A DNA stretch of 64,000 bases from Shewanella hanedai (GTDB lineage Bacteria; Pseudomonadota; Gammaproteobacteria; Enterobacterales; Shewanellaceae). The notes under the pieces were generated by a model. It had not been told where the DNA came from. It did no database searches and saw nothing but the letters and a program-made list of their open reading frames with translations. Position 1 is the first letter of the stretch, and each line of letters starts with the position of its first letter. The stretch is taken from the NCBI RefSeq assembly GCF_007197645.1, contig NZ_VKGK01000006.1, positions 124,001 through 188,000 on the forward strand, written 5' to 3'. The translations under genes and the position numbers were made by a program. Positions 46,722-56,977 of this stretch are shown here, piece by piece.

Positions 46722-47267
46722 TTACCACATCAGATCATCTGGTATCACATAATCAGCGTATGGATCATCCTCTTCGACAACTTGAGCTTTATCATCTTTA
46801 ATCCACAAGTAGCCACACCACTCAGGTACAAGCAAATTGACCCGTTCAGCCAATTTATGAGGAACAAGGTAACTCGTCTCATCATGACGTACGATACCCA
46901 GTTGCCCATTTAATAGCTGGCTCTGTAACTTATCATCGACATACAAAGAGAAGATTTTATTATCAAAGGTAAAGTTGAATTTTACTTCAGCATGTTGAGG
47001 CAACTTAATCGCAAGACGTTTAAATTCCGTCACAAGGCCACGGACTTGCCCTTTCTCAGATGCTTCCTCAAAACGTTGCTCGTTAAGCGCCTTATCTTTA
47101 GCCGCTTGCACAATTTTTTGTTCTGCTATCTGTTGCTTTAATTCGGACGAGCCATCATCAACTTTAGCTTTACGATCGCGCCGCTTCTGTGTTGTTGCTT
47201 TCTGTACTTTCTGTTTGCTGACCAAACCCGCTTTGAGTAGCTGATCTTGAAATGCATTTGCCATCAT
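46722..47267 (-). CDS. DUF2058 family protein (YaiL-like)
   Basis: The 181-residue protein has a basic N-terminal helix (KAGLVSKQKVQKATTQKRRDRK, part of it at residues 11-30), a long Gln/Lys-rich helix and a compact C-terminal domain with the VVEEDDPYADYVIPDDLMW end. It is like E. coli YaiL, linked to nucleoprotein or polysome association. It lies 8 bases after pyrF. Confidence 0.82.
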   Translation of the reverse strand: MMANAFQDQLLKAGLVSKQKVQKATTQKRRDRKAKVDDGSSELKQQIAEQKIVQAAKDKALNEQRFEEASEKGQVRGLVTEFKRLAIKLPQHAEVKFNFTFDNKIFSLYVDDKLQSQLLNGQLGIVRHDETSYLVPHKLAERVNLLVPEWCGYLWIKDDKAQVVEEDDPYADYVIPDDLMW

Positions 47268-47275
47268 AAACTCGC

Positions 47276-47968
47276 TTAAATCGATTGATGAATAGCCGTC
47301 AGTGCCGCTAACGGATCTGAAGCTTTGGTAATAGGTCGTCCAATGACTAAATAATCAGAGCCTGCAGCAATTGCTTGTGGCGGCGTCATGATCCTGTGTT
47401 GATCACCTTTGTCAGCACCCACTGGGCGTATGCCAGGAGTAATGAGTTTAAACGACTCACCTAAAGACGCTTTTAACACTTCAGCCTCATGAGCCGAGCA
47501 TACCACACCATCAAGTCCTGCTCTCTGAGTAAGTTTAGCCAAACGTTGAACATGCTCAAACGCTGGCACATCAATGCCGATAAGTTTAAGATCTGCATCG
47601 CTCATTGATGTCAGTACCGTCACAGCGATCAGCATAGGGGCGTCATCTCCATAAGGTACTAGCGCTTTTTTCGCCGCTTCCATCATCGCAAGCCCACCAC
47701 TGGCATGAACATTGGTCATCCACACACCTAGCTCAGCAGCTGAAGCCACGGCCTTCGCGACAGTATTTGGAATATCGTGAAATTTAAGATCTAAAAAAAG
47801 ATCGAAACCACGGCTGTGGATGTCTTTGACTAGTTGTGGCCCAAAAAGAGTAAACATCTCCTTGCCCACTTTTAAGCGACACATTTCAGGGTCAAGCTTA
47901 TCGACTAATTGCAAAGCAGCATTTTTATTATCAAAATCTAAGGCAACTAAAATCGGTTTATTACTCAT
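47276..47968 (-). CDS. pyrF: Orotidine 5'-phosphate decarboxylase
   Basis: PyrF catalyses the last step of UMP synthesis. The 230-residue protein has the conserved active-site [11 protein letters not shown] (K and D catalytic residues) and the C-terminal phosphate-binding TPGIRP and YLVIGRPI. It is followed closely by a DUF2058 gene. Normal length. Confidence 0.95.
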   Translation of the reverse strand: MSNKPILVALDFDNKNAALQLVDKLDPEMCRLKVGKEMFTLFGPQLVKDIHSRGFDLFLDLKFHDIPNTVAKAVASAAELGVWMTNVHASGGLAMMEAAKKALVPYGDDAPMLIAVTVLTSMSDADLKLIGIDVPAFEHVQRLAKLTQRAGLDGVVCSAHEAEVLKASLGESFKLITPGIRPVGADKGDQHRIMTPPQAIAAGSDYLVIGRPITKASDPLAALTAIHQSI

Positions 47969-48061
47969 TATCTCTCCATTAACTTTGCGCTATATTGTTC
48001 ATTGTTCTTTTACTTCATGAATAGACTTTTAACATCGCTTAATCGTAAGGATTAAAGAGTC

Positions 48062-49222
48062 TTACTCGCCATCTAAGCCCCGAATGCGCTTAATGCTCCC
48101 CCAGTTTTTACATGAAGGACAGTGCCAGTAAAGACTGTGAGCGGGAAACCCACATTCACTGCATCGATAGCCTGGTCGGTATTTGATCTGCTGCTCAACA
48201 AGCTTCTCTAACATGGTTAAACTTTCTTTTGCTTGTCCCTCTTCCGCTTGTTGCACGTGCATCTGCATTAAATGTTGGAAGCTCTTCATGGTCGGGTGGC
48301 GGTATAGTCCATCCAAAATCAATTTTTCAGCTTCTTTGTTATCCCCCTGCTCTATCAACTTGTGAGCCAAGTTAATAGCAACACTTGCCCCCGCACCTAG
48401 TGCTAGGGCTTGGCGAAGGTACTCACAATATCCGGTGAGATCCTGTCTTTGCTTAAACGCTTGGTTCGCGATAGAGAGTGCATCCGGCACTAACTCAATA
48501 TCGGCTGACAAGAGCTTGGTCAACATCTCGTTGCACTTAGATAATTCCCCTTGGTCAAGGAATAATCCTGCAAGAGTAAGTATCGCTCTGCCACAATCAG
48601 GGTCTTGTTTAATAGCCAATAACAGGGTTTTCACTTTAGCGCTGTTATCAGTCTCTTCACCCGCAAGTTCACAATAAAAATGGGCAGTATTTTGTCGTAA
48701 AGTTTGCTGACGCTTGCGTTTGAGGGTTTTAATGATATTGATCGCTTTCTGCCAATCCTTAGTGATTTGGTAGATATCGATAAGGTGATCTTCAGCCTCT
48801 TCACTATGATCATCTTGTTTAACAAGGTTTAGGAATATCTCTTCAGCGCGATCGTAAAAACCTGCGGCCTGGTAATCTTTACCTAGTTCCATCATCGCGA
48901 TATCTCGTTGCTCAGTACTTAAGCTGGGTCTGGCAATGAGGTTTTGGTGAATGCGAATAGAACGGTCAACTTCACCGCGCTTCCTAAAAAGGGAGCCCAG
49001 AGATAAATGAGTGTCGATAGTGTCGTCGTCGACATCCAGCATAGTGATAAAGAGATCGACTGCTTTATCTGATTCATTAGAAAGCAGGAAGTTCAAACCA
49101 GTAAAGTAATCTCGGCTTAGCTTTTTTCGGTCACTACTCTGCTTTTGTCTGACACTTCGACGGCCCATATACCAACCGTAACCGGCGGCAATAGGAAGTA
49201 ACAGAAACAGTATCTCTAGCAT
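48062..49222 (-). CDS. lapB: Lipopolysaccharide assembly protein LapB (YciM)
   Basis: The 386-residue protein has an N-terminal membrane helix (about 3-18), tandem tetratricopeptide repeats (about 35-350) and a C-terminal rubredoxin-type zinc knuckle with CSECG and CPSCK near residues 359-375. With FtsH it limits LpxC and so balances lipopolysaccharide and phospholipid synthesis. It follows lapA with one base between the stop and start. Confidence 0.93.
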   Translation of the reverse strand: MLEILFLLLPIAAGYGWYMGRRSVRQKQSSDRKKLSRDYFTGLNFLLSNESDKAVDLFITMLDVDDDTIDTHLSLGSLFRKRGEVDRSIRIHQNLIARPSLSTEQRDIAMMELGKDYQAAGFYDRAEEIFLNLVKQDDHSEEAEDHLIDIYQITKDWQKAINIIKTLKRKRQQTLRQNTAHFYCELAGEETDNSAKVKTLLLAIKQDPDCGRAILTLAGLFLDQGELSKCNEMLTKLLSADIELVPDALSIANQAFKQRQDLTGYCEYLRQALALGAGASVAINLAHKLIEQGDNKEAEKLILDGLYRHPTMKSFQHLMQMHVQQAEEGQAKESLTMLEKLVEQQIKYRPGYRCSECGFPAHSLYWHCPSCKNWGSIKRIRGLDGE

Positions 49223-49223
49223 A

Positions 49224-49514
49224 TTAAGCGTCTACTTCCCGGACTGTTGTGACTTCGGTAGTCTGTGGCTCAATAAGTTGGTTTTTTTTATTCGCAGTGC
49301 GAAGTGCGAGCTTAAGTTTGGCGATGTGATACATCGCAAAAATCCAGCTGATAAGGAACCCTGCGAGGAATACGACGGCTAACACGATAGGTAGCCTGAA
49401 CTCACCCTGAGCGACGAAATAGCTGATCGTCACAATTTGTTCGTTACGAGCACCAAATATGAGAGCCAGAAAGAAAAACAGCGCGACTAACACAGTTATG
49501 ATGAAAGACTTCAC
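49224..49514 (-). CDS. lapA: Lipopolysaccharide assembly protein LapA (YciS)
   Basis: LapA is a small inner-membrane partner of LapB. The frame is open to 49526, but GGAG lies 6 bases before the GTG at 49514, which gives a start MKSFIITVLVALFFF that matches LapA proteins better. The result is 96 residues with two membrane helices and a basic tail. Confidence 0.85.
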   Translation of the reverse strand: MKSFIITVLVALFFFLALIFGARNEQIVTISYFVAQGEFRLPIVLAVVFLAGFLISWIFAMYHIAKLKLALRTANKKNQLIEPQTTEVTTVREVDA

Positions 49515-49600
49515 GTTACGCTCCATGCATCGATTGATTTCTCTTGATTATCCAAGAATTTGACTCAATATACTACTGATACCAATATCTTTAGGCATAA

Positions 49601-49624
49601 AAAAGCCTCCTTGCGGAGGCTTTT
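49601..49624 (-). terminator. Terminator after ihfB
   Basis: AAAAGCCTCC and GGAGGCTTTT form a 10-base stem with a TTGC loop, with extra A and T runs on the minus-strand 3' side. It separates rpsA-ihfB from lapAB, which should have its own promoter. Confidence 0.92.
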
Positions 49625-49638
49625 GAAAAAAATGCTAA

Positions 49639-49926
49639 TTAAACGTTTATCGCATCGACACGTTCGCGCAGTTCTTTGCCTGGCTTAAAGTGCGGTACAT
49701 ATTTGCCATCCAATTCAACTGAGGTTCCAGTTTTTGGATTACGGCCAGTACGCGGCGCACGGAAATGGAGAGAAAAGCTACCAAAGCCACGGATCTCTAT
49801 ACGATCACCGCCTTCTAATGTTTCGGCCATTTGCTCCAACATCTCTTTGATTGCACTTTCCACTTCTTTAGCCGACAGCTGCGACTGCCTCATGGCGAGT
49901 TTTTCGATTAGTTCGGATTTGGTCAT
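49639..49926 (-). CDS. ihfB: Integration host factor, beta subunit
   Basis: IHF bends DNA as an alpha-beta dimer. The 95-residue protein starts [11 protein letters not shown] and has the DNA-inserting arm [12 protein letters not shown] with the conserved proline. The frame is open further upstream to 49980, but the family start is at 49926. It follows rpsA as in enteric bacteria. Confidence 0.95.
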   Translation of the reverse strand: MTKSELIEKLAMRQSQLSAKEVESAIKEMLEQMAETLEGGDRIEIRGFGSFSLHFRAPRTGRNPKTGTSVELDGKYVPHFKPGKELRERVDAINV

Positions 49927-50000
49927 CCTATACCCTCTATTATCAAGCCCAACACAGTCACCTAACAGGGGTGCAAGCACCCCAGAACTTCAGGCGAATA

Positions 50001-51671
50001 TTACTTACGAGCCGCTTTGAATGCTTCAGCCATAGCTGAGCTCATTACGTCGTCTTCTTGCTTGGTATTCAAGCTAGCCATAGCTTCTTTTTCGTCAGCT
50101 TCATCTTTCGCTTTGATAGATAGGCTAATTGTACGGTTCTTACGGTCAACACCCATGAACTTAGATTCAACAGCGTCGCCTACAGAGTAAACTGTAGATG
50201 CATCTTCGATACGCTCGCGAGAGATATCAGATACACGTAGGTAACCTTCAACAGTTTCAGCTAGTTCAATAGTAACGCCTTTAGCGTCTACTGCAGTCAC
50301 TGTACCATTTACAATAGCACCTTTCTTCTTATCTGCAAGATAAGCATTGAACGGATCGTCTTCAGTTTGCTTAACGCCTAAGCTGATACGCTCACGTTCT
50401 GGGTCAACAGAAAGAACAACTGCGTTGATCTCGTCGCCCTTCTTGTATTCAGCAACAGCTTCTTCGCCAGTACCATTCCAAGAGATATCAGAAAGGTGAA
50501 CTAGACCGTCGATGCCGCCGTCTAGACCGATGAAGATACCGAAGTCAGTGATTGACTTGATCTTACCAGTAACCTTGTCGCCTTTAGCGAAACGATCTGC
50601 GAAGTCATCCCATGGGTTAACTTTACACTGCTTAAGACCTAGAGAAATACGACGACGCTCTTCATCGATGTCAAGAACTAGAACTTCAACTTCATCACCT
50701 AGGTTAACAACCTTTGATGGGTGGATGTTCTTGTTAGTCCAATCCATTTCAGAAACGTGAACAAGACCTTCAACGCCTTCTTCGATTTCAACGAAACAAC
50801 CGTAGTCAGTTAGGTTAGTTACGCGACCAGTCAAACGTGTGTTTTCTGGGTAGCGCTTGCTGATTTCTAACCATGGATCTTCGCCAAGTTGCTTAAGACC
50901 TAGTGATACGCGTGTACGCTCACGGTCATACTTAAGAACTTTAACGTTGATTTCGTCACCAACATTAACGATTTCTGATGGGTGCTTAACGCGCTTCCAA
51001 GCCATATCAGTGATATGTAGAAGACCATCAACGCCACCAAGATCAACGAATGCACCGTAGTCAGTAAGGTTCTTAACGATACCTTTAACCGCTTGACCTT
51101 CTTGAAGGTTCTCAAGAAGAGCATCACGCTCTGCGCTGCTTTCAGATTCGATAACTGCACGACGAGAAACAACAACGTTGTTACGCTTCTGGTCAAGCTT
51201 GATAACTTTGAATTCTAATTCTTTGTTTTCTAGGTGAGCGGTATCGCGAACAGGGCGAACGTCAACTAGAGAACCAGGTAGGAATGCACGGATACCGTTT
51301 AATTCAACAGTGAAACCGCCTTTAACCTTACCATTGATGATACCGATTACAGTTTCAGCATCTTCGTACGCTTTTTCTAGAACGATCCAAGCTTCGTGAC
51401 GCTTAGCTTTTTCGCGAGACAATTGAGTCTCACCGAAGCCATCTTCAACAGAGTCAAGCGCTACGTGCACAGTGTCACCAACAGAGATTTCAAGTTCGCC
51501 AGCAGCGTTCTTGAATTGTTCAGCTGGGATTGGGCTTTCTGACTTAAGACCCGCGTCAACTAGTACCATACCGTTTTTAATCGATACAACGACACCAGTT
51601 ACGATAGAACCAGGGCGGAACTCAAGTTCATTTAGGGATTGTTCAAATAGATCAGCAAAAGATTCAGTCAT
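50001..51671 (-). CDS. rpsA: 30S ribosomal protein S1
   Basis: The 556-residue protein consists of six S1 RNA-binding repeats (for example [22 protein letters not shown] and [20 protein letters not shown]). It delivers mRNA to the 30S subunit. Normal length. It lies between cmk and ihfB as in enteric bacteria, with a 103-base gap to cmk. The ATG has AAGTAACTTAAAC upstream. Confidence 0.97.
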   Translation of the reverse strand: MTESFADLFEQSLNELEFRPGSIVTGVVVSIKNGMVLVDAGLKSESPIPAEQFKNAAGELEISVGDTVHVALDSVEDGFGETQLSREKAKRHEAWIVLEKAYEDAETVIGIINGKVKGGFTVELNGIRAFLPGSLVDVRPVRDTAHLENKELEFKVIKLDQKRNNVVVSRRAVIESESSAERDALLENLQEGQAVKGIVKNLTDYGAFVDLGGVDGLLHITDMAWKRVKHPSEIVNVGDEINVKVLKYDRERTRVSLGLKQLGEDPWLEISKRYPENTRLTGRVTNLTDYGCFVEIEEGVEGLVHVSEMDWTNKNIHPSKVVNLGDEVEVLVLDIDEERRRISLGLKQCKVNPWDDFADRFAKGDKVTGKIKSITDFGIFIGLDGGIDGLVHLSDISWNGTGEEAVAEYKKGDEINAVVLSVDPERERISLGVKQTEDDPFNAYLADKKKGAIVNGTVTAVDAKGVTIELAETVEGYLRVSDISRERIEDASTVYSVGDAVESKFMGVDRKNRTISLSIKAKDEADEKEAMASLNTKQEDDVMSSAMAEAFKAARK

Positions 51672-51773
51672 GTTTAAGTTACTTTCTTTAATAAACCACT
51701 GTCCATCCTAGACGTGGAGTCAGTAAAATTATTCGCATCATCCATGTTACGAATAGTAAAGCGAAAGCCGGAA

Positions 51774-52466
51774 TTAGCTCTCGCTAGATAATTTAGTTTC
51801 AATATGTCTCAATGCAAGATTGAGCACTTCTTCAATTCCGATCCCAGAGGTATCGATGATTAACGCATCCTCAGCAGGCACCAATGGGGCAACACTGCGA
51901 TTCATATCGCGATCATCACGCTCTTTTATCTCATTTAAAAGCTGATCGATATTAACATCGAAGCCCTTGTCCTGCAACTGATTATAGCGTCTTTGAGCCC
52001 TTTCTTCAGCTGAGGCAGTTAAATAAAGTTTCACTGGCGCATTCGGGAATACAATCGTCCCCATATCGCGGCCATCAGCGATTAAACCTGGGGTTTCTTT
52101 AAAAGCCCTTTGACGTCGCAGTAAGGCTTCTCTTACTCTCGGAAATGCCGCCACTTTAGAGGCTGCATTAGAACACTCTGGACTGCGGATATCCCCAGAT
52201 ACATCCTCACCTTCAAGTACAACTTTAATGCCTTTGTTAACTTGGCTCGTAATAAACTGCACGTCCAGGTGCGCGGCGAGTAAAGTTAAAGAATTCTCAT
52301 TGTCAAGCTCCACATGATGGTGAATTGCAGCTAAAGCTAAGACACGGTATATCGCACCACTGTCTAATAATTTCCAACCTAAACGTTGAGCGAGTAATTG
52401 GCTGATTGTACCTTTCCCAGCACCGCTAGGGCCGTCAATCGTGACTACAGGAGCCCGTTCTGACAT
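51774..52466 (-). CDS. cmk: Cytidylate kinase
   Basis: Cmk phosphorylates CMP and dCMP. The P-loop [13 protein letters not shown] starts near residue 10, and the DGRDMG and RDDRDMNR motifs are present. The start was put at the ATG at 52466 (230 residues), which has GGAGA seven bases upstream; a GTG at 52478 in the same frame coincides with that site. Confidence 0.94.
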   Translation of the reverse strand: MSERAPVVTIDGPSGAGKGTISQLLAQRLGWKLLDSGAIYRVLALAAIHHHVELDNENSLTLLAAHLDVQFITSQVNKGIKVVLEGEDVSGDIRSPECSNAASKVAAFPRVREALLRRQRAFKETPGLIADGRDMGTIVFPNAPVKLYLTASAEERAQRRYNQLQDKGFDVNIDQLLNEIKERDDRDMNRSVAPLVPAEDALIIDTSGIGIEEVLNLALRHIETKLSSES

Positions 52467-52723
52467 AAATTTCTCCACAGTAAAATCCGTCTTCCCTAAG
52501 ATTTTTTAAATGAAATTTTTTAAAAATGAGTTAGCTCTCAAAGTCCGGTAAAATTTCTCATAACGAAAATTGAGCGCGCGCATTATAAACTATTTGATAA
52601 CAGAAAGCGGCAAGTATTTGCATTCATGTTCAGCAAGAGAATAGGAAATTTGCAAGGAAAAGTGTTTCAGGCTAAATAATTTCAGCCTGAAACTTAACGA
52701 GGATAGCTTTTATACAGCCGTGA

Positions 52724-54010
52724 CTAATTTTGAGTGGATAACGCTACAAACTGCTTAAAATAATCAGGAAATGTTTTTGAGGTACAATCAGGATCATTAA
52801 TCGTGATACCACATTCGGCAAAGGCAAGCATGGAAAAGCACATGGCCATACGATGATCGTTATAGGTATCGATATCCGCCGTGTTAGGTGCATTAGGTGG
52901 CGTGACACTGATGTAGTCATGGCCTTCATCTACAATCGCCCCAACTTTACGTAATTCAGTGGCCATGGCCGCAAGTCGATCCGTCTCTTTAATGCGCCAA
53001 TTGTAGATATTACGAATATGGGTGGTGCCTGTGGCAAACAGAGCAGTGGTTGCGATGGTCATTGCGGCATCAGGAATGTGATTCATATCCAAATCAACGG
53101 CATGTAACTTTGACACTCGAGAGATAATGTAATCGTCCCCCCACTCAATTTCTGCGCCCATTTTTTCTAACACATCGGCAAATTTAACATCACCTTGAAT
53201 GCTTAAACGCCCCACTCCCGTGACTTTCACTTCACCACCTTTAATGGCGCCAGCTGCTAAAAAATAGGACGCAGATGATGCGTCACCTTCTACCAGCACT
53301 TTCCCCGGCGACACATAGGTTTGACCCGATTTTATTTCAAAACGACCATAGGCATGATTTATCACCTCAACGCCAAATTGAGCCATCAACGCAATAGTAA
53401 TGTCGATATAAGGTTTAGAGACCAACTCACCTTTAATCTTGATATTGACATCACCTTTAGCCAGCGGTGCCACCATGAGTAGCGCAGTGAGAAACTGACT
53501 CGACAGATCCCCCGCGATTTCAACATCACCTGCGTTTAATCCCGTTGCCTTAATGGTCAATGGCGGGAAGCCGTCATTCTTCAGATAATTAACTTCAGCG
53601 CCTAATTGCCTTAATGCATCAACTAAGTCACCAATTGGGCGTTCCTCCATACGAGGCTCCCCCGTTAACGTGAACTCGCCTTCACCTAAGGTCAAAGCTG
53701 CACATAAAGGTCGCATTGCTGTACCAGCATTACCTAAAAATAGGGTTTGTGCCATTTCTGAATTAAGTGGAGCACCCAGACCATCGAGCTCACAGACCGT
53801 TTTATCATCTGACAGTCGATAATTCACACCAAGCTGTTTTAATGACGCTAACATATAGCGAATATCATCTGAATCTAATAGGTTAGTGAGAGTCGTGGTC
53901 CCCTTCGCTAATGTGGCAAGTAAGAGTGCGCGATTGGAGATACTCTTAGATCCTGGGATATTGATCGTTCCCTGTACTTTACTGATGGTCTCGAGACGTA
54001 GTTGCTTCAT
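52724..54010 (-). CDS. aroA: 3-phosphoshikimate 1-carboxyvinyltransferase (EPSP synthase)
   Basis: AroA joins PEP to shikimate 3-phosphate in aromatic amino acid synthesis. The 428-residue protein has the N-terminal [25 protein letters not shown] and [11 protein letters not shown] motifs and the late DHRMAMCFS. Normal length. Unlike enteric bacteria it is not directly after serC: an aminotransferase gene on the other strand lies between. Confidence 0.96.
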   Translation of the reverse strand: MKQLRLETISKVQGTINIPGSKSISNRALLLATLAKGTTTLTNLLDSDDIRYMLASLKQLGVNYRLSDDKTVCELDGLGAPLNSEMAQTLFLGNAGTAMRPLCAALTLGEGEFTLTGEPRMEERPIGDLVDALRQLGAEVNYLKNDGFPPLTIKATGLNAGDVEIAGDLSSQFLTALLMVAPLAKGDVNIKIKGELVSKPYIDITIALMAQFGVEVINHAYGRFEIKSGQTYVSPGKVLVEGDASSASYFLAAGAIKGGEVKVTGVGRLSIQGDVKFADVLEKMGAEIEWGDDYIISRVSKLHAVDLDMNHIPDAAMTIATTALFATGTTHIRNIYNWRIKETDRLAAMATELRKVGAIVDEGHDYISVTPPNAPNTADIDTYNDHRMAMCFSMLAFAECGITINDPDCTSKTFPDYFKQFVALSTQN

Positions 54011-54450
54011 TAAATAACTTCTTTATTATTGCGGGACAAACAACCCACAGGTTAGCAATAGATGTTCATGGCAAACAGACTGGACTAGCACCATCACGAC
54101 AAAATGGTGTTCCGTTTAACCGATGTTTGAACTTCGTAGTTCTAAATTTACTGATCCAGCGTCACTATTCAACACTTTTTTGTGATTTTATGGACTTCAA
54201 TGCCAATTTCTATTCAAAGAGGCATATTTCGATGAAAAATAGCCATATTTATGCCTTTAAATTGAGGTATGTCTAATTAACAATTAAATGCGTTTTGTAG
54301 AGTGGAATGAAAACATGCCAGATAAATTGTTTTATCATTTCGCTCCATACACTATTGCTCAGCAAGGGAATTAAGTTACTCTAAAGTGATGGAGTAATAC
54401 CAGCCAGTGGCTAATCAAGTCATAAAAACTAAAATAAGGGTAATGAAGCT
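54011..54450. other. Divergent promoter region (aroA / aminotransferase)
   Basis: No coding frame was found. I looked for TyrR-like TGTAAA-N6-TTTACA boxes and saw none. The aminotransferase ATG has AAGGG nine bases upstream. Confidence 0.35.
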
Positions 54451-55656
54451 ATGTTCGACACACTCACCGCTATGCCTTCCGATCCAATCCTTGGATTAAT
54501 GACCAAGTACCGTGAAGATCCCCGTGCTAATAAGGTAGATTTAGGCGTTGGCGTTTATAAAGATGAATTAGGCCATACCCCAATTTTAGCCTGTGTGAAA
54601 AAAGCGGAACAATATCGTATAGATACCGAGGAAACCAAAGTTTACATCGGCCCGACAGGATCTGCCGACTTTAACGCCCTCTTGAGCGAGCTCGCTTTTG
54701 GCAAAAGTAACCCAGCTTTATTGGCCAATCGTATTCGCACTGTATCCACTCCTGGCGGTACCGGTGCCCTTCGTGTTGCGGCGGACTTCATTAAACGCGC
54801 AAGTCGAAGCACTAAAAGCGGTGAAGCGGTTATTTGGGTCAGCGATCCAACTTGGGCAAATCACACTGGACTATTTGAAGCGGCCGGTATTACGGTTAAA
54901 ACCTACCCTTATTACGATTACGACAGCAAAAGTCTCAAGTTTGATGAGATGAAGGCAACACTGGCTAATGTCGGTCCCGACGATGTCGTGCTACTGCACG
55001 CATGCTGCCATAACCCAAGCGGGATGGATCTAAGCACTCAACAGTGGGATCAGATCATTGAGCTTACCAAAGAACAAGGTTTCACCCCGCTTATCGATAT
55101 GGCTTACCAAGGTTTTGGTGATGGTGTAGATGAAGATGCCTATGGCGTCCGTAAAATGGCTGCTGCAGTCGACAATATGATTCTGTGTAGCTCGTGCTCA
55201 AAAAACTTCGGCTTGTACAGAGAACGTATCGGTGCCTGCTCTATCATAGGAAAAGATGCCGCTTCTGTGAATGTGGCCTTCTCAGTATTACTTTATGTTG
55301 TTCGTTGCATCTACTCTATGCCACCTGCTCACGGTGCAGCTATTGTGGAAACCATTTTAGGTTCACAAGAACTAAAACAAGAGTGGTTAGACGAACTCAA
55401 AGTGATGAGAGACAGGATTAATGGCAATCGAGCCATGTTAGTGAACAAATTGAAAGAAAAAGGCGTAACACGTAACTTTGACTTTATCGCTCAGCAAAAA
55501 GGAATGTTTTCTTTCCTAGGCGTTAATGCTCAGCAGGTGGATTTACTGCAGCAAGACTACGGGATCTATATGGTTGATTCTAGCCGTATCAGTATCGCGG
55601 GTATTGGTTTAGCCAATGTCGATTACTTGGCAGAGTCTATAGCTAAAGTGCTTTAA
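54451..55656 (+). CDS. Class I amino-acid aminotransferase (aspartate/aromatic)
   Basis: The 401-residue PLP enzyme has K251 in SCSKNFGLYRERIG (Schiff base lysine) and the LHACCHNPSGMDLS and YQGFGDG motifs of the AspC/TyrB group. The family distinguishes aspartate from aromatic substrate only by fine residues, so I leave the symbol open. Position between aroA and serC fits aromatic or serine/aspartate metabolism. A terminator follows. Confidence 0.9.
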   Translation: MFDTLTAMPSDPILGLMTKYREDPRANKVDLGVGVYKDELGHTPILACVKKAEQYRIDTEETKVYIGPTGSADFNALLSELAFGKSNPALLANRIRTVSTPGGTGALRVAADFIKRASRSTKSGEAVIWVSDPTWANHTGLFEAAGITVKTYPYYDYDSKSLKFDEMKATLANVGPDDVVLLHACCHNPSGMDLSTQQWDQIIELTKEQGFTPLIDMAYQGFGDGVDEDAYGVRKMAAAVDNMILCSSCSKNFGLYRERIGACSIIGKDAASVNVAFSVLLYVVRCIYSMPPAHGAAIVETILGSQELKQEWLDELKVMRDRINGNRAMLVNKLKEKGVTRNFDFIAQQKGMFSFLGVNAQQVDLLQQDYGIYMVDSSRISIAGIGLANVDYLAESIAKVL

Positions 55657-55665
55657 GCATTATAT

Positions 55666-55700
55666 AAGGCTCCTAGGTTTGAATTTCTAGGAGCCTTTTT
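55666..55700. terminator. Terminator between aminotransferase and serC
   Basis: AAGGCTCCTAG and CTAGGAGCCTT form an 11-base stem followed by TTT on the plus strand. Confidence 0.9.
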
Positions 55701-55703
55701 CAT

Positions 55704-56795
55704 CTAACGTTCAGAACTCGCAAACTTATCCATAAAGCTTACTAGTGAAACAACCCCTTCAAGGGGCATGGCATTGTATATGCTCGCACGCATACCACCC
55801 ACACTCCGGTGCCCTTTTAACGCAACCAACCCAGCTTCTGCAGCCTCAGCGAGAAACTCTGCGTTGAGGGTCTCATCCTTCAAGTAGAAAGTTACATTCA
55901 TTACTGAACGATTTTTCACTGCAACGGTATTGTGATAAAAATCACTGCTGTCGATAAAGTCATATAATAACTTAGCCTTATCCAAATTAACCTGCGCTAA
56001 TGCATTCACGCCACCAATGGATTTCAGCCAAGTAAACACTTCTGCGGCAAGATACCATGCAAATGTGGGAGGCGTGTTATACATCGACCCATGCTTAACG
56101 CCCAATCGGTAATCCATAATAGAAGATTGTGGCAGCGCTGGTAGCCTTAACATGTCATCACGCACTATGACGATACTCAAACCTGAAGGCCCAATGTTTT
56201 TCTGAGCACCGGCATAGATCAACCCGTACTTACTCACATCGATTTCTCTAGACATGATATTGGATGACATATCGGCGATGATTGGCCAAGGGCAATCAAT
56301 ATCTTCAAAAATTTCGATGCCATCCACAGTTTCATTTGGACAGTAATGCAAATAACGATACTCATCGTTATTACCTGACAATTGAGGCATAACAACGGTA
56401 TTGATGCAATTATTATTTTCAACAATATTCAGTCTTTCAATTTGTTCATCACTGGTCAACTTAACCGCTTCTTCAGCCGCCGCTTTCGACCAACTTCCAG
56501 AGATGAGATAGAGCGCTTTTCCTTTATCACCAAGAAAATTATTTACAACAGCAGAAAACTGCCCTCTTCCACCGCCATGCATGAATAACAGATGGTAGTT
56601 GGAAGGTATCGACATCAATTCACGCAAATCAACTTCTGCTTGATCAGTTAAGGCAATAAACTCTTTACTTCGGTGACTTATCTCCATCACTGAGGTACCT
56701 AGACCATTCCAATCAAGTAGCTCACTCTGAGCTTTTTGCATTACAGCTTGGGGGATCATTGCAGGGCCCGCACAAAAATTGTATGTCGTGCTCAC
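55704..56795 (-). CDS. serC: Phosphoserine aminotransferase
   Basis: SerC makes phosphoserine and acts in pyridoxine synthesis. The protein has 363 residues from the GTG at 56795, preceded by AAGGAG at a 6-base spacing; the frame is open to 56843, but this start gives the family beginning ([14 protein letters not shown]). The PLP lysine is in [12 protein letters not shown]. It lies upstream of gyrA on no shared transcript: a terminator separates them. Confidence 0.95.
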   Translation of the reverse strand: MSTTYNFCAGPAMIPQAVMQKAQSELLDWNGLGTSVMEISHRSKEFIALTDQAEVDLRELMSIPSNYHLLFMHGGGRGQFSAVVNNFLGDKGKALYLISGSWSKAAAEEAVKLTSDEQIERLNIVENNNCINTVVMPQLSGNNDEYRYLHYCPNETVDGIEIFEDIDCPWPIIADMSSNIMSREIDVSKYGLIYAGAQKNIGPSGLSIVIVRDDMLRLPALPQSSIMDYRLGVKHGSMYNTPPTFAWYLAAEVFTWLKSIGGVNALAQVNLDKAKLLYDFIDSSDFYHNTVAVKNRSVMNVTFYLKDETLNAEFLAEAAEAGLVALKGHRSVGGMRASIYNAMPLEGVVSLVSFMDKFASSER

Positions 56796-56926
56796 TTCTT
56801 TCTCCTTAAGGGTTAACGAATACTGATTGGTATGATAATTCACAATGGAAACATATTGTCATAGGATGTGATGAGCTGCCTAGATTATTTTCAAATAACT
56901 CAATACTTTTTATAGAACAGAAACAA

Positions 56927-56952
56927 AACGGGCGTCCAAATGGACGCCCGTT
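56927..56952 (-). terminator. Terminator after gyrA
   Basis: AACGGGCGTCC and GGACGCCCGTT form an 11-base stem with an AAAT loop; on the minus strand TTTTG follows. Confidence 0.9.
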
Positions 56953-56977
56953 AATCATATCACTAAAAACTTAGCCA

